Shown here piece after piece: positions 34,290-48,700 of a stretch of DNA of 64,000 nucleotides. Origin of the DNA: Bugula neritina (taxonomy: Eukaryota; Bryozoa; Gymnolaemata; Cheilostomatida; Bugulidae); contig OZ037767.1 of the NCBI GenBank assembly GCA_964035545.1, forward strand, positions 9,228,207 through 9,292,206, read 5' to 3'. Numbering within the stretch: position 1 is the first letter of the stretch; each line of letters opens with the position of its first letter. The position numbers were made by a program, and so were the translations under genes. Below the pieces are notes generated by a model that did not search any database, was not told where the DNA came from, and saw only the letters and a program-made list of their open reading frames with translations.

Positions 34290-35030
34290 AAAAATGCCAG
34301 GCAATTAATTTTGGTAAAGCAACCCCCATTGTAATCATATTACAAACTCGGTACCAGAAAGCCCTAAATATTCTGGGGTAACTATCTAGTCAGACCTACA
34401 ATTTGATCAGCATATAAATGATAAGTGTACCAAGTCCTGGAAAGTCCTTGGAGGGATCAAGCATTTGATTTATGGTGCCCCAAAGGACGCTAAGCTACTA
34501 GCTTATACAAGTCTGTGTAAGTCTATACTTGATTATGCAGATGTGGTTTGGAATCCAAGGTGCATGATATAGAGCTGGTCCAAAACATCGCCATGCGATT
34601 CATAAGCAATATGAAGGGACGCACTGACAGTGTATCTGTGGCGAGAAATGAGTTATGACTCTGGTCGCTGGAAGACAGAAGGAAAAATCATCCACTGTGT
34701 TTACTGACCTGAATTCTTCAGAATGAGGATCAAAACCAAACTCTATACAGAGTCTATGACGAGATTATTGAAGACAGGGAGCTTGTAACTGTAACCACCC
34801 GAACGGCTGCTAAAGAAGAGCTTATCTCAATATCAGCTAGGAAAAACATGTTCCACACTAGTTTTCTGCCACGAAAAGTTTGTGAGACGTGACGAGAGTA
34901 TAACAACTAATTACAAAACAGCAAATGCTGTAACAAGCGCCAACTGCTAACCCTGGTCTAATATAAGTTGTCACTGGAAGCTTCTCTATAGACATTCTAG
35001 TTGCTGTGGAAGCCCGACTTTAACTGAGGT
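34290..35030 (+). pseudogene. Decayed non-LTR retrotransposon (reverse transcriptase C-terminal part)
   Basis: Conceptual translation gives SPKYSGVTI, a stop, then SDLQFDQHINDKCTKSWKVL, GGIKHLIYG and YTSLCKSILDYADVVWNP. After a frameshift near 34560 it gives IELVQNIAMRFISNMKGR. This is the post-catalytic region of jockey/CR1/L2-type LINE reverse transcriptases (consensus KYLGV..., LDYA..VWNP, E.VQ..A.RFI). Several stops and a frameshift show it is dead. Only about 0.7 kb of the 3' end of the reading frame remains, as expected for 5'-truncated LINE copies. Confidence 0.85.
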
Positions 35031-35559
35031 AATAAGCAGAGGAAAGTATTACTATTATTATTTACAGCAATGGTATTACCATTAGTATAAAATTAGGTAT
35101 AACATTAACTAATACTATAAGTATAACTGTATAATTATAAGTTGAATTAAATATTATATCAAATAATATTTAATATTATAATCGTAATAATAATTAGATC
35201 TATACAACAATATGAATAGTAATATTAGCTAGCCCATAGGCCATAACCCACAGGTCTAGGCATAAGGCATACTCATACTGATACTGCAAGTGCATAGGCC
35301 TATCCGGATCCCTAGGCCTAGCATAAACTAAAACATATTGATATTCTGATATTTATCTTGATATTTATTCTCATTCTGATTCATATTGAATTTGATATAC
35401 AATATCAATATCATGATGATAGTGATTATCATAATGATATTTATATACTATTACATATTGATGTAGTGCAAGTTGTACTTGTGGTTGTACATTTACTTAT
35501 ACTATTAGTATCAGCATCACTATATAAATTTTGACTTCAAACGGGAAATAACAGAGCAT

Positions 35560-36180
35560 GAACATCGCAGGAAGTGAGTTAAAATATTTATTCGTCAACT
35601 CGCTAGCGGCTCAACGCGATATCGAGGCAAGCGAGTACTAACCTTCATTCGCTTTTCAGAATAGAATCGCCAAGGTTTGACTAACAACTGGTAAGTAATA
35701 TAAAAACCTTGAAGGCTTTGAATGGCAATGGAGCTAACTTGGATTATTTATTCAAAATTTAAATTAATTGTTTTATATTAAGAAGTTGTGGCATGTACTC
35801 TATGTTTGAGAATTAAGAAAAATTAAAACTCGCCGATGCGCGTTGATGTTCATGTTTAGGTGTGGGTCATAACTCGTGTCAAATCTGAATTTAGTGTGAG
35901 TGAAAACGGTTTGCTCAATTTTGAATAAAGTTAATATTTTTTGTTTAGTAAGATTGTATAATTATGTTTTCTGTAGTTTATTGAACACGTAGAAAGTTAC
36001 AGTGCTAAAACATGTTATTGAAAAGCGTAGGCTCAAAGGTGCTACCCCTTCCAATTACAATGATTCAATGCCGGTTACGCTTGCCCTGGCTTAGTGCCAA
36101 TTGCTTATAGCGCTATTAGTATTACAACCACTAGTACGTCGGAATAACTTTCCTAATCATAACCGCTCTTTCGAATATAA
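35560..36180. promoter_or_regulatory. CG-containing patch between divergent genes
   Basis: A locally GC-richer stretch with several CG dinucleotides (for example CGCTAGCGGCTCAACGCGAT near 35600) sits between two AT-repeat blocks, within 0.6-1.2 kb of the 345-aa gene start. It is a candidate promoter for that gene or for TATDN3. The evidence is compositional only. Confidence 0.3.
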
Positions 36181-36734
36181 TACTTATCATCATTGCGTGC
36201 GTGCGTAAGCATGCGTGTATAATATGAATATCGCTGTATCACTATCAGAGTGTACGACTATGTATATTAATAATTATAATAGTGATGATAATAATAATTT
36301 TATATATTATTAGTATTGCAAGTATATATAATATAATAAAAATATATAATGCTGATTATCATTATGTTAAAAGGTAGATCTCTACCACCACAGGTCCAAA
36401 GGTGATATTAAGCACCATTAGCATATCTTACAGGATTTCTAACTCGCTCTAACTGCTAACAATTATTTTTAGTTATTTCTACTCAATTAAAATTGCCTGC
36501 TCTCAGTATATTATGCTTGTTTGTACATGCTATTTTTGTTTTCCGGCGTCAAGTCAAATGTTGAGGCTATTGTTGCTTATTTTGTAAATCAATCTGTCTT
36601 TTTCTTCAGGCCTAATGAGATTTCACGTCACTTCGAACAAAGAGATAAGCTTGCATGCTAGTGCCAATACTAATACGACCTAGCAGCAGCGGACACTCAC
36701 TTTGTGTATTGGGCAAAAAGTACTTGTAGCTATA

Positions 36735-39700
36735 ATGGCTCACAAGGTAAAAATTTATTCCTTACCAGGCTGAACAAATGTAACAGTGATCTCTTGCTTT
36801 GTCTACGATCAGTAATATTGTTGTAGGCACATACTCTATTACCTTCAAATAAATATTCCAAAATAGATGGTTCATCGATATATGTATGTATAATATATTT
36901 ATTTATATATACAGGTGAAGGGAGGTGTAGCAGGAAATTGTACAATAAGCAAGTGGCTTGCTGAAAAAGATGGCAGCATTGAGTCAGAAACTGAACTGTC
37001 AACTTGTGAATTTTCCAAATTAAATATTTCACCTTCACTTCTACACAACAGACCACTCAGAAGTCAGTCAAAGCCCGGTAAAAGTTTTATCTTTGATTCA
37101 TATAATATTGTGGCTTTCTCTAGCACTAATCAATGCCTATAAACTTTGGATTTTCAGAGTTCATTATTTTCCACATTTGAAGAGCTCTCCAATGTGTGAT
37201 TTCAAAATATATTGAGCTGAAGTGTTGAGTACAGGAATGGATCTTTTTTTCACTGGCCTATCTAACTATGTGTTTTATGAAAGTGATTACCAAATAGAAA
37301 ATATTTTAGCTGGAAGCTTCCATGTGTTAATTCTTGCACCGTGGTTAGTGCACTGTATTTGATTATCAAAATTGTGAGGCAATATAATTTTATAAAATTT
37401 ATTTTATCTTTCATAAATATTACAACCTTTAATCTTTTGAATGAAAGAGAAATATTATGATGGTTTCAGCTAATAGCCATAATTTAAGCAAAAAATAACT
37501 TTCAAGGGTGGTTGCTGGTTGGTCTACTGTCTATCCCTACTTTAAATTAACAATATGGAACTTAAATGCACTTTGCAGGATTCCCCCTTGGCCTTTTTTC
37601 TATAATATATTTGTAACCAGCATAAAAAATACCACAAACTGTTATATTTTGATGGCTTTAAACCAATTTTAATTTTTGATCCTAATCTAATAGTGTGTAC
37701 CAAAGCAAAATGACTTTTTAGTGCATATCTATTAGTTTTGTTCTTGTGCCTACTTTGCACTTTTGCTTAGTACAAGTGAAAGGTTGTTTAATAGAGTTAG
37801 CTACAGAAAGCATTTAAGATGTTTTTTGCTTACAATATGAGTAATCTTTATAGTACATTCAAGATCTAATTTTAAGTGTTTTATGGAATACTTTCATACC
37901 TACTAAATGACATAAAAAAGCCTATATTCCCTTAAACATCGTAAGCATCCAGGTTATTTTGATAAAATCAATTACTGTTAATTAAAAGATCATACTTTTT
38001 TAGTTGCATTCACAAAATATATACAAAAAATCTCAACTCAATATACCAGAAAAAATGAATTAAAATATATGTGTTAATAGCACTGATATTGACGTGACCG
38101 TGGCACATGAAAAATCTGAAAAAAGAGTTGTCTTCTTTTTTTCTATATTAATATATAGAGCTTGTCGTGAAAATAAAGATTTTTTAAAAAAAATATTGTG
38201 ACCCTCTGGTAACTTCCTGAATTTAGAAAATTAGCTCATATATTTCTTTTCATGTGGACAACAGCTCACTTTTTTTTAAATTTATTTTGAAGCTCTTTTC
38301 GTAAAAAATAATCAAAAGTAAAAAATCCAAAATTTTTACAACTTGGTTCGGGGCTTGACGTGAAAGGCATTTGGACGAAGATGTCAAGGTCACCATTAAT
38401 AAATTTATTTCATCACAATTCACAATACTGCACGGAAAGTTAATAAAGTGAGCTGAAAATTAGGTTGCTAGCATATTCATATTGATATACATTATATTGA
38501 TTGTTGCAGTATTATTTTTTAAATTTGTTTTGTTATCAGTTATGTTTAACTTCTTCATAGAGCTGCTGTTAGACTAAGAGTAAGACATAATATAAATATT
38601 TATATTAGCAACAATGATAATATTAAATTAAAATTATTATTAAATTCACGGTGAAGTATCACTATCACTATGAGTATAAGTATCGTATAAATTAATTATG
38701 AGTATGAGTATCACTATGACATTAACTCAATCAGTGATTGACTATTACTATGAATATGAATATGGCTTCTAATTCTTGTAACTTTTGACTATGACGATGC
38801 TCATGCTGATACTGATAGTGATAATCACTGCCAGCCCAAGTCTCATACTCATACTCATAGTGATACTATTACTATTAATAATTAGTATTACTATTAGTAC
38901 AACTACTAGCATTACTCATAGTTCTGATAATGATGCAGATGATAGTTTTAAAAGTTCTACTTCTACTTTTATAGTAAGCTAGATTGTATATTATGTTGAA
39001 CTCGACTCATTTTTTACTACTAATTTGCTAATAGTAATACTAATAGTAATAGTAATACTAATAATAATTATAGTTGTTATAATGATAGTAATACTAATAG
39101 TAATAATAACTATTTTAATTTGATAATTTATGTTATATAACAGCATTATCGCTTATCATTTACATTGATTCATAATATGCTTATTTTAATTTTGCTTTGT
39201 GTGTTTCGTCATGTTGTAAATTTAAGTTCGTATGGTTATTTAATGAACTAGAAAACTAGCCAAATGTTATGTAACGGTTGCAGTAATTTACTATAAACTC
39301 AGTGAAATTTAAAACCTAATTGATATTACTATGACATTGATTGTACAGAGGTAGCTAAAATATACATTAAATTACCAATAATTTTAACTCGCCAATACAC
39401 TATGAGTAGAACAATCAAATGCAATGATAGAAAATTAATTAGTCATAGCAGCCCGTTGCTTGAGGAACATTAAGCTACAGGTCTAAAATGATGTAGTTTT
39501 CTGATCCCTTATATAACAAAATAATTTTTTTAAACTGGTTCAATACTTTTATTATAAACACGCTTATCAAAGTAACATGTTTTTGATGTACAGTGATGTG
39601 AAAAAGTTTAAGGACGCTTGCAGAAATTTCCATGTATCTTGTTTAATAGGCGTTTCTTGTGTGTTCTTAATATTTTCCTGCAAGTTCTATATATTAAAAT

Positions 39701-42700
39701 GACCCTTAGAATGTGTTCTACAGTTTCCACCTATTAATTTTTACTGTTGTTATGTTATCCACCTATTTTCGGGCCAACTACACAAGCAGTTAGCGAAGCG
39801 CAACTCCTGTATTTTTATGTAACCAAAGTTTATCGCTTTTTTTACCACAAAAAGCTAAATAGTGAAATTTGACTTTGTGCATGGCATCATGTTATCATAA
39901 AGTATGACTTCCCTTTATAATTTGAAATCTGTCATTTAGTTGTGAGCTTTTACATGGTGTCCACTTGGCTGCTGCGCATAGACAAAATGAGAGCTGCAAA
40001 TCTTACTTCAGAAGCAAGGTTTGTAATAATTTTCTTGCATAAGGAGGGATATTCAATTAGGAAAATATCTGAAAAGGTTGGCAAAGCAAAGACAACTGTA
40101 CATCAAATTATCAAGAAGTTTATGGAGACTGGCAGTGTAGCAGATGGACCTAAAAGTGGACGACTAAAAATAAGCACACCGAGAGATTACAAGGTTCTCA
40201 TTGGGATCAGCAAAAAGGATTGCCATAAAACAAGTCATGAGTTGGCAAGGAAGGGTCAGAATCAACAAGAACACCAGCTTAGACATTTCTGATGAGGTAA
40301 GATTGCTGAGCCTTGGTTTACATGGCCGCAAAGCAAGAGGAAGCCTCTACCAACCGAGAAGCAGCAAAAAAACCGTTTACGGTGGGCCAGGGAGTATGGT
40401 AGTTAGACAGTGAATGATTAGAAAAAAAGTAATTATTTCAGATGAATCCATATTTAATGTGAATAGTCATCCTGAAAAGATTGTGTTAGAAGATACCAGT
40501 ATGAGAAATATAGCCGCCAATGTATACTTAGAACAATTAGGCACTCTATAATCAGTGTTATGTTTTGGGGTTGTATAACATCAAAAGGTGTAGGTGGACT
40601 CAGTATTTGCTCTGGAATGATGTTAGTAGTTAGTACCCAAAAATATATAAATAATCTCAATGCTAAACTTCTTCCAATTATAAAAACCTTTTTTCCAGAT
40701 GTAATTTACATATTTCAAGATGACAATGCACCATGTCATTGGTCGAAGAGTGTTAAAGAGTGAATAAAAAAGTAGACGGTCTCAACGCTCAACTGGCAAG
40801 CACGAAGCCCTGACTTGAACCCTATGAAATATTATGATTAAGAATGGCTAAAAAAGTCTTCTCAAAGAAGCCAGCAACTAAGGTGACACTCACAGAGTCT
40901 GTAATTCATGCATGGCATCATGTCATGACTGAAAATGAGTTGGAGAAGCTGTACGAGTCGATGCCTCGTCACTGTCGACTTCTGATTAGGAATAAAGGCT
41001 GGCCAACAAAATGTTGACACTAAAATTGAGTGCACTGTGTGTTGCAATGCTGCTATAAGGTGTATAACAAACCCCATAAAATATTTTTCTATATTTTAAG
41101 TAAAATATTCTGATGTCATACAGTGCACACAAATTGTAAGAACATCGAATAATTCCCATATACGGATAGTATTTCAATGTTTCACCCAAAATTTGAAAAA
41201 AATATAAAAAGAGACAGTAATAATTTATATAAATGAGATGAGGAGATCTTAGGGATCATTTTGATAGGCATCATGCCTATGGAAATGTTTTTGTTATGTC
41301 TTAAAATTAACTTGGAACATTACTATTATGAAAAACAGTAAGGCGTCCTTAAACTTTTTCACAGCACTGTATATTCTATTAAAGAAGCAATCACATCAGG
41401 TTTTCAATTTGTATGTTGTACAAAGTTTATTATGGTGACAAGTTATTAAATTATATGGTTCAGCTTTGTAAAGTAAAGCTGATAAAATAAAAACAATTAT
41501 GTGATTGTTTTACTGCTATATATTAAATTTAAATGAGTTGAATAATATCCTAGTGCAGTGAATTAGATATTTTTTTAGCTTTGGTACACCTGTTTGTTAT
41601 AGGCTAACATTCCACCAATAGAAGAATGGTGCAAGTAGAAGAAATTTCAGGCGCAGAAAGCTAAGGAGCAGTCAGAATGCTGCCAGAGTTGTGAAGAGGC
41701 TCTTGAAAAAGCTGAATTTCAATAATGACATGAAATTCGTAACAGATCACCCTGGTGTATTTGAACTGACATAGCCAGCAGAGTTCTCGAAGTCACATAC
41801 AACAGCTATTTACATCATCATGGTTAGCTTAAATTTAATTCCTATATCAGTCTCTAATATATAGTTTGATATCTGCTGTAAATTTGCTTAAGGAGCATAC
41901 ACATAACCAAAACTGAGTTACACTATAGTATTTGTTCTTGAATATATTTACCAAGATAAGTAGATTTGCTAATTCATTAACAGTAAAATTATAATGATAC
42001 AACAATTTTTCCTTTAGATGATTCAACCAATAACACAAAACACTACAACATGGTTTTGCAGTTATAGAGTATTAATTTTCTGGCTCTTTCCAAATCTTCA
42101 TAGAAGGCAAAGAAAACCACCGTCAGCTTGCCTTTATAACTGAGTGCACGCGTCTTCCACCTACAGATGATGATAAACAATTTGCTGGTGTGGAACTTTC
42201 TAATTTTGTTTACAATGAAGATAGATTATAGGACATTATTCTTTATGTAAAGATTGTCAAGTTTTGTTATAATTAAGAACAGTTTTAGTTTCAATAAATC
42301 GGTTCACTATTATGGACATCATTGCACAAACATTTTAATCTTTACTATCTACAAAGGTATCTGATGGACTACTTGAAAATACAAAACTATGCTCCAGATA
42401 CACAATGAACTGACCAGCAAAGTTAAAATGAGTTGGAGATGTAGAACATGATATCTTGTTCAAGGCTTTTCCCTGCTGTTGGAACCTTCTACTTCAGAAC
42501 ACTGAATTGAACAAACATATGTAGATGTATGAAACTTTGCAAACAATAATAATGTGAAATTAGTTGCTAAGTATTACATTGCTAATAAATACAGCATTGT
42601 GTAATGTTTTATTTAATTTTTTTGGAGCCATTTGATCTATAGGCCTGCATAGTATTTACTATATTATAACTAATAAATTGCAGACACATTATGTCAGACC

Positions 42701-45700
42701 AGTTTCCATTTAAATAGAATCGTGTAGGCTATCAAATTTGTAGAAGTAAAAACCCGCATTCTTATTGAGTAAAATACTTGCCTTTTTTTTCATGATGCCT
42801 CTACTGCTAAAAAGAGAAGTTTTTATCAATACAGCTCCATCAATCTGTATCCTGATGAAGCTAGTAGTTTAGGAACATTTGTGGCGGGGAGTGTAGGCTG
42901 AGCTGCAGTATAGGAAGAACCCCAACATATGTAATCTATTCAGCACATTATATGTATATTTATTCAAAAAAGAATTTAGAAAATGCTTTATGAAGCATGA
43001 ACAAAGTAAAAATTAATGCTGGTGAAAGTAATATTATTACACCCATTAGAATTACTAGCAGCTATAGCATTAAAATTATGTATTTTTATAAAAATGTGTC
43101 TAATTTATGCTACAAAGTTATTACTGCCAAAGGTTACAAAATTTACCAGTCACATTCATGCAGCTGGCGGAGAATAACTAACTTTCACATGCAATAAATA
43201 CAATTAGTAGCTCAATCTAAAACTAATGCGCTATTAAATGTTAGGAGTATAAGTTATAGTTATTCTAAGGAATAATTGCAAAAAAAGTTACTTAGAGGAA
43301 TTTAACTCTTATTATAACGTAATTATCTTCCAAGATATATTACAACATCACTACTTGGATGCATACAATGTCATATTTATATTGGCATCAACATAATTTT
43401 CAATAATTTCCAATCTATTAACTTGAGCATTATGATTGTGATTATTTTATAAATAAGGCGATGATTAGGCACTGTTGGTATTTTGGTTCAATTTATTAAT
43501 AGCTGTAACAGGCAGAGTTGTAAATAACATGGATATATCAAAATTCCAATGGGTATAGTACTCTAACACAACATTGATACTAATAATTGTAGCCACTTAC
43601 TCTTAGAGTTGGTGAATAATGATACAGTCATAACAATCTGAATTTCAATCAGCATTAGAGATAGGCTGACTGCTTTATAATATTATAGTTATGTCAAATT
43701 GAATTTATTCACTATAACTATAAAATTTATGATTATAATTATAAATTAAAATAATTTAAATATTATATAATATATTGATAATTATTGGAATCATAATTAT
43801 ATTTATTGTTATGATCATTATGATTATAATTATTTAATATTATCTTTGTATTTAGAGTTGTTCCTTAAATTTAAAGTTGTTTAAGTTTTATAAATTTATT
43901 ATAATTATATTACTGTATAAGTATTGCTATTAGTATTAGTATAATTAAATTATTATAATTTATATTTTATTATTTATATTATTATTTATTTTACTTTTTA
44001 TTTTAAGACCAGCAGTTCAAATTAATACTGGTGTCGTTTGCTTTATATTATAACTTACAAGTATAACTATTAACATAATAATTTTACATTTGTTATTAGT
44101 ATTACTATGAATATAAATATTTATATTAATATAAATATAGCTATTGGTATAACTTATACTTATAGTTATAACTAATATTATAAGTATTAGTTTCGAAACT
44201 GATCCTGCTCCGTAACATTAACATACTGATACTGTCATATGATTATCATTATGACTAATAATAGTATTAATAAATATAACCATTGAATATTATTAATAAT
44301 AGTTCACCAATAGGCGATAGTCATAGACTTAGAGTTAGAGTGAAAGTCATAGACATAGACTAGTGATACTCATACTGATACTGTGATTCAGTTTCACTGA
44401 TTCAGTTACAAATTTTAAAACTTGGTTTTACGTAGACAACTACTAACCTATAATTCATCACAAAACGGTTGAAAATCATCATTTACTGCATATTAAGAGT
44501 AATTTTCTGGTAGTGTGGTCGACATGATAATTGAAATTAAAATAGGGAAAATAATTATTTTGTGATTTACAGCAAGTTACAAACTAGCGAAATGGAATAG
44601 TCCATTTGAAAACAGTCAAATTAGTTACCTTTCTTGATGTTGCGTAGCTAACGTTAGTTATTAGTAGCCGCCCGAAGAGTAACATTCATGTGATTTGAAC
44701 TACGAATAACGAGAATCTGTGACAAACCCGCTTCTTAATAACTTTACGCGATATAAACTCACGCTACAATAGGGCTATTTTGCCATCCCCACGTCAGAAT
44801 AGGACACGGAGGGCACGCTCGCGGGCAAGTCTGGGCAAGTCCAAGACACCTAATATGACCACTTTTACTTACATTTTTTTAGTGTTTTCGTATAAGAAAT
44901 TGAATAAAATGCTGATAAAACAGTTGAAAAGCATGCAAACTTTTGCTCAAATGTAATAAATAACCTGGAAGCTTACCGCCTTTAAATTCCCCCACCACTT
45001 ATGGTAAAAAGGAAAATCCTGATATCACCAATTATCTTTTGGAATTCAAACTACAGACAGCTAATTCTTCAACAGCTAGACAACCACTGCCCTCATAATG
45101 TAGGACAGTAACATTTTTTTCTGCTTATGAAAAGCAACACTAATAAAAAGTGTTCAACTCTTGGCAGTTGGGTATTGAAATGATTTTTACATCCAAAATT
45201 TCGTGTAATGGCTTATTCAGTAATGGTGGAATTTTAATAAACAAGTTGAATGTTTCCCCAACATCTATTTTAGCAGTTGCTACCTGCTATTATGGTATAC
45301 ACGAAGTTTATTACAAAGGAACTGTATTGGCTCACAGTCAAAGGAAATTCCAGGCACTCGTTCAACTTTTTTCTGGCATTATGCCAACATAATTTTGTGT
45401 AACTCAATCGGTAATTGGTTGATTGCCATTAAGTGTAGCCGTGATAGTTTCTCAGCCATTGAACTTCTAGGCTAAGTAGTCGGTCAGCCCAAAATATCTA
45501 ACCTTGCCAGGTTACCTGCTTTGTCTTGATCAACCAAAACAATGCAAAGTTGACAGAGCTTTTAGTTACACATTTAAACTCAGCAGTAATTAGCAGTATT
45601 TCAGTCATCTCAACTCTCAAAATTGCGCAATCCAATGTCTAGTACAGTATTCTCATCATTTGGCTCAGCATTGCCGCAAGGACTTGGTTACCAGACTCTA

Positions 45701-48700
45701 ATCAATTTGATTGGTGATATGTTTTTTGGCTACTAGATGATTTGATGAATTGGCAAGAAGCCAGTTAGCTTAGTGTCGGTTGAACAACAATAAACCTTTC
45801 AAGTACCACCTTCAATCTAGTTCAACTACTCACTCCCATTAAACTTAGCTTTGTACTACCATGCTAGCTTTCTACAGTAGTGTAGCATGTTGTACAACTA
45901 TATGTCTATTTTAAATGTTGAAGAATCCGTAACAGCTACTATTACATGTATTAGACTATTAAGATACATCTTGAACATTGTTTACAGACAATTTGAAGGT
46001 TGTGTATGTGCAAGTAGGTTTGTGCCCACATGTCCAAAATTACTAGAGAATATTTGTTCACCTACTGATTAAAATACCACTAGGTCAATGGAAATAGTAG
46101 ATAAAAATACTGTAAACAAAACATTAGGCAAATGCAACCCAGTGATAACTTTCAGTATATCTAGCTTTATTTCTAAAGTTTTTCTTGTGTGGGGTGTCTG
46201 CTAGAAATTTGGATTGTATTGAGAGAAACCATGCCTTTACAGCAAACATTATTGTAAGCAATTCTATTCCTAATAGTTTAATTGAACTTTGCTGTTGCCA
46301 AGCTAAATCAATTAAGTTTTTTATTATAAAAATAATTTGTTTAGGTATACATCTCTCAAATTATCTGTAGATGTGTCGCAGAATTCAGAGACCAACTTAA
46401 AACAATAGTTCAATAATGTATTTTATATAAAACTCACTCACACAAGTTTATAGTAGCCATCCCTGTGAGAAAACTCCTGATGGAAAGGGTTTTGTTAAGG
46501 CGGGCTAAGGACTTATTCACATGTGGCACAGGAGCAATTAATGTATTTTATATAACTTAGGAAAAACAAGCAATTTTCTATTTCGACACTTTCCAACCGT
46601 GTTTCTAAATAAATTAATAATGTTGTAGCTTAAATCTTGCCAGTTTCCGGGACTAAAAGTTTTCCTATCAATTCCTGTTTAGTAAGGTGGTAAAGATTCT
46701 TACTTAGCTTAGGTTTGTAATGTTTGGTTTAGAATACAATTGTTTTCTCATACTCAGTCAACTTCTCATGCTGAAAAAGTTAGGATATAACTCTATAAGA
46801 GAGTAACCTCTTTGAGCTTAAGGCCACTTTTGAGTGATAACCTAGTAAAAGGTCACTCAACCTCTAATGTTTGTAGTTTTCAGAAAATTGATAGCGATGA
46901 GATGATTTTTTAGGCATTCCCTCCAAGTAATAAGTTTTCTCTGGACATTGCAAAGTTTTATTCACCTTTAGTTTACCCTTGGATTCAAATAGACATGTAC
47001 AAGTGTTTATGTTTTTAAAATGGAAATATGCTCACCACCTACTTTTATTAATCACTTCAGTTTATAAGATCAAACTGACAATCTATTCTTGCAGTACTTA
47101 GATTAACAGATATCTACACATATTTTTCAATTCATTTAGAAGGGAAGATTACTCATGGTTGAACTAAAACTATTAGGAGGGGGTGGGGGTAGGGCTGTAA
47201 TTCTGTGAAGTCTGTGAGCCCACCAGTGTTGGCCTTTGACTCTCACTATTGGTCACCCATTAATTTCTTTGTACTGAATGTACCTGGTTTACATATTATA
47301 TTATGTATGGCATCTGGCTTCAGGGAGAAAGTGCTCTGAAAATACAGCTGTTGAACAGGATTGTTTCTGCTCTCAAGCATGTAATCTGGTGTGGTGCAGT
47401 ATGACAGCCAGTTCCTAGAGTATTAAGCTGCCACATGTTCCTACACATCATTACTTACATGTTCATCCTTGCCTTTTATTAATGACAGAGGAAGAATTTT
47501 GTTGTTGCTTGTTACAATTGATCACCATGTGCTGTAGGAGTGGACAGACAGACAGAAAAAGAGCATAGGGTGGATACTAGAGAAGGATCTAGTAGTAGCA
47601 ATAAAGGCTTCACACGCTGCCTCAGATCTCGAGCCAAACAGATAGCGAGTAAAGTTAGCGTAGCTGATGAAACCTTGACCTCTAGTCTTGTCAATTTAAG
47701 CGGCTGTACCAATAACCTCGCTCAGTATTTGTCACCACACAAAGGCTCCCTGCCTCAATATATGCACGATGATACTGTAATCAAAAGATCTGATACTGTC
47801 CTGGCCGTAGCTCTTACTAATGCTATGCACAAATCAGTTCGGTCAAGACAGTTTGACGCAGCATCTCTATACTCAGTCACTAGTGATGAGTTTAACGAGA
47901 GTGATGATGAACTGATCTCAATAAACGGTGACTCAAACTCAGAATGTACCAACATAGTTGGATCTTGCCGAGTCTCCAGTAAGAGGAAACGCACCACCAC
48001 CCTCTCAGCTGACCTGGAAGTGGAGAGCTTGCTGTCTCCAGGTGCTGACGACTGTGTGTACAGTGGAGATAACTTCTCTGTGTCAGATTTCTCAGGTTTG
48101 TCGTCTGCTTGTGATGTCACAGTACTCCCCCCCTGGCTGTGAGAGCCGGAAATATTTTCTGTTGACTAGTATTGGGAGTCATTAGCCAATGTAATGTTGA
48201 ATCACTGCATGCAATACTCACCATCACAAGATACAGACATCAATGAACTGTTAGATCTTGGGTCATTTTACTTAATTTAGTACGCACTGAAATCTCCAGA
48301 TTTTAGCTATTTTTCACAATTTAAATGGTAATGAACATGGCTTTTTGCCCAAAACTAGTAAAACACCAATAAATACACCAAAATAATTAAGGTTCTTCTT
48401 AATTTTGCTTGATTTCCCATGATTTTTCTTATTTATTTAGCTTATTAGGAGTGCGGACCGTTCGAAAAAACTGTAACTGTCCGTAACCAAAAGTAGCTGA
48501 ATAATTAGGAAAAAACATGGGAAATGAAGAAAAATTAAAAAGAACTTTGATTATTTAAGTGTATTTATTGGTGTTTTACTAGTTTCGATCAAAAACCTAT
48601 GTTCATTAGCTGTTATATGGTGAAAAATAGCTAAAAACTGAAGATATCCAGTGTGTACTAAATTAAGTAAAATGACCCTCTTACAAATTCTATAATTTAG

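Larger units (their letters stand above)
31761..36734. other. Large intergenic region between TATDN3 and the 345-aa gene
   Basis: The two genes are divergent, so both promoters should lie here. The region contains AT-rich simple-repeat blocks (about 33650-34210, 35050-35530 and 36190-36370), a dead retrotransposon fragment (about 34290-35030) and a CG-containing patch at about 35560-36180. The open frame at 33063-33443 has a hydrophobic low-complexity tail from the repeats and no support as a gene. Confidence 0.5.

Noticed and set aside
45150-45392. 80-codon open frame in the long intron
   Set aside because: No supporting composition, neighbouring exon or family resemblance.
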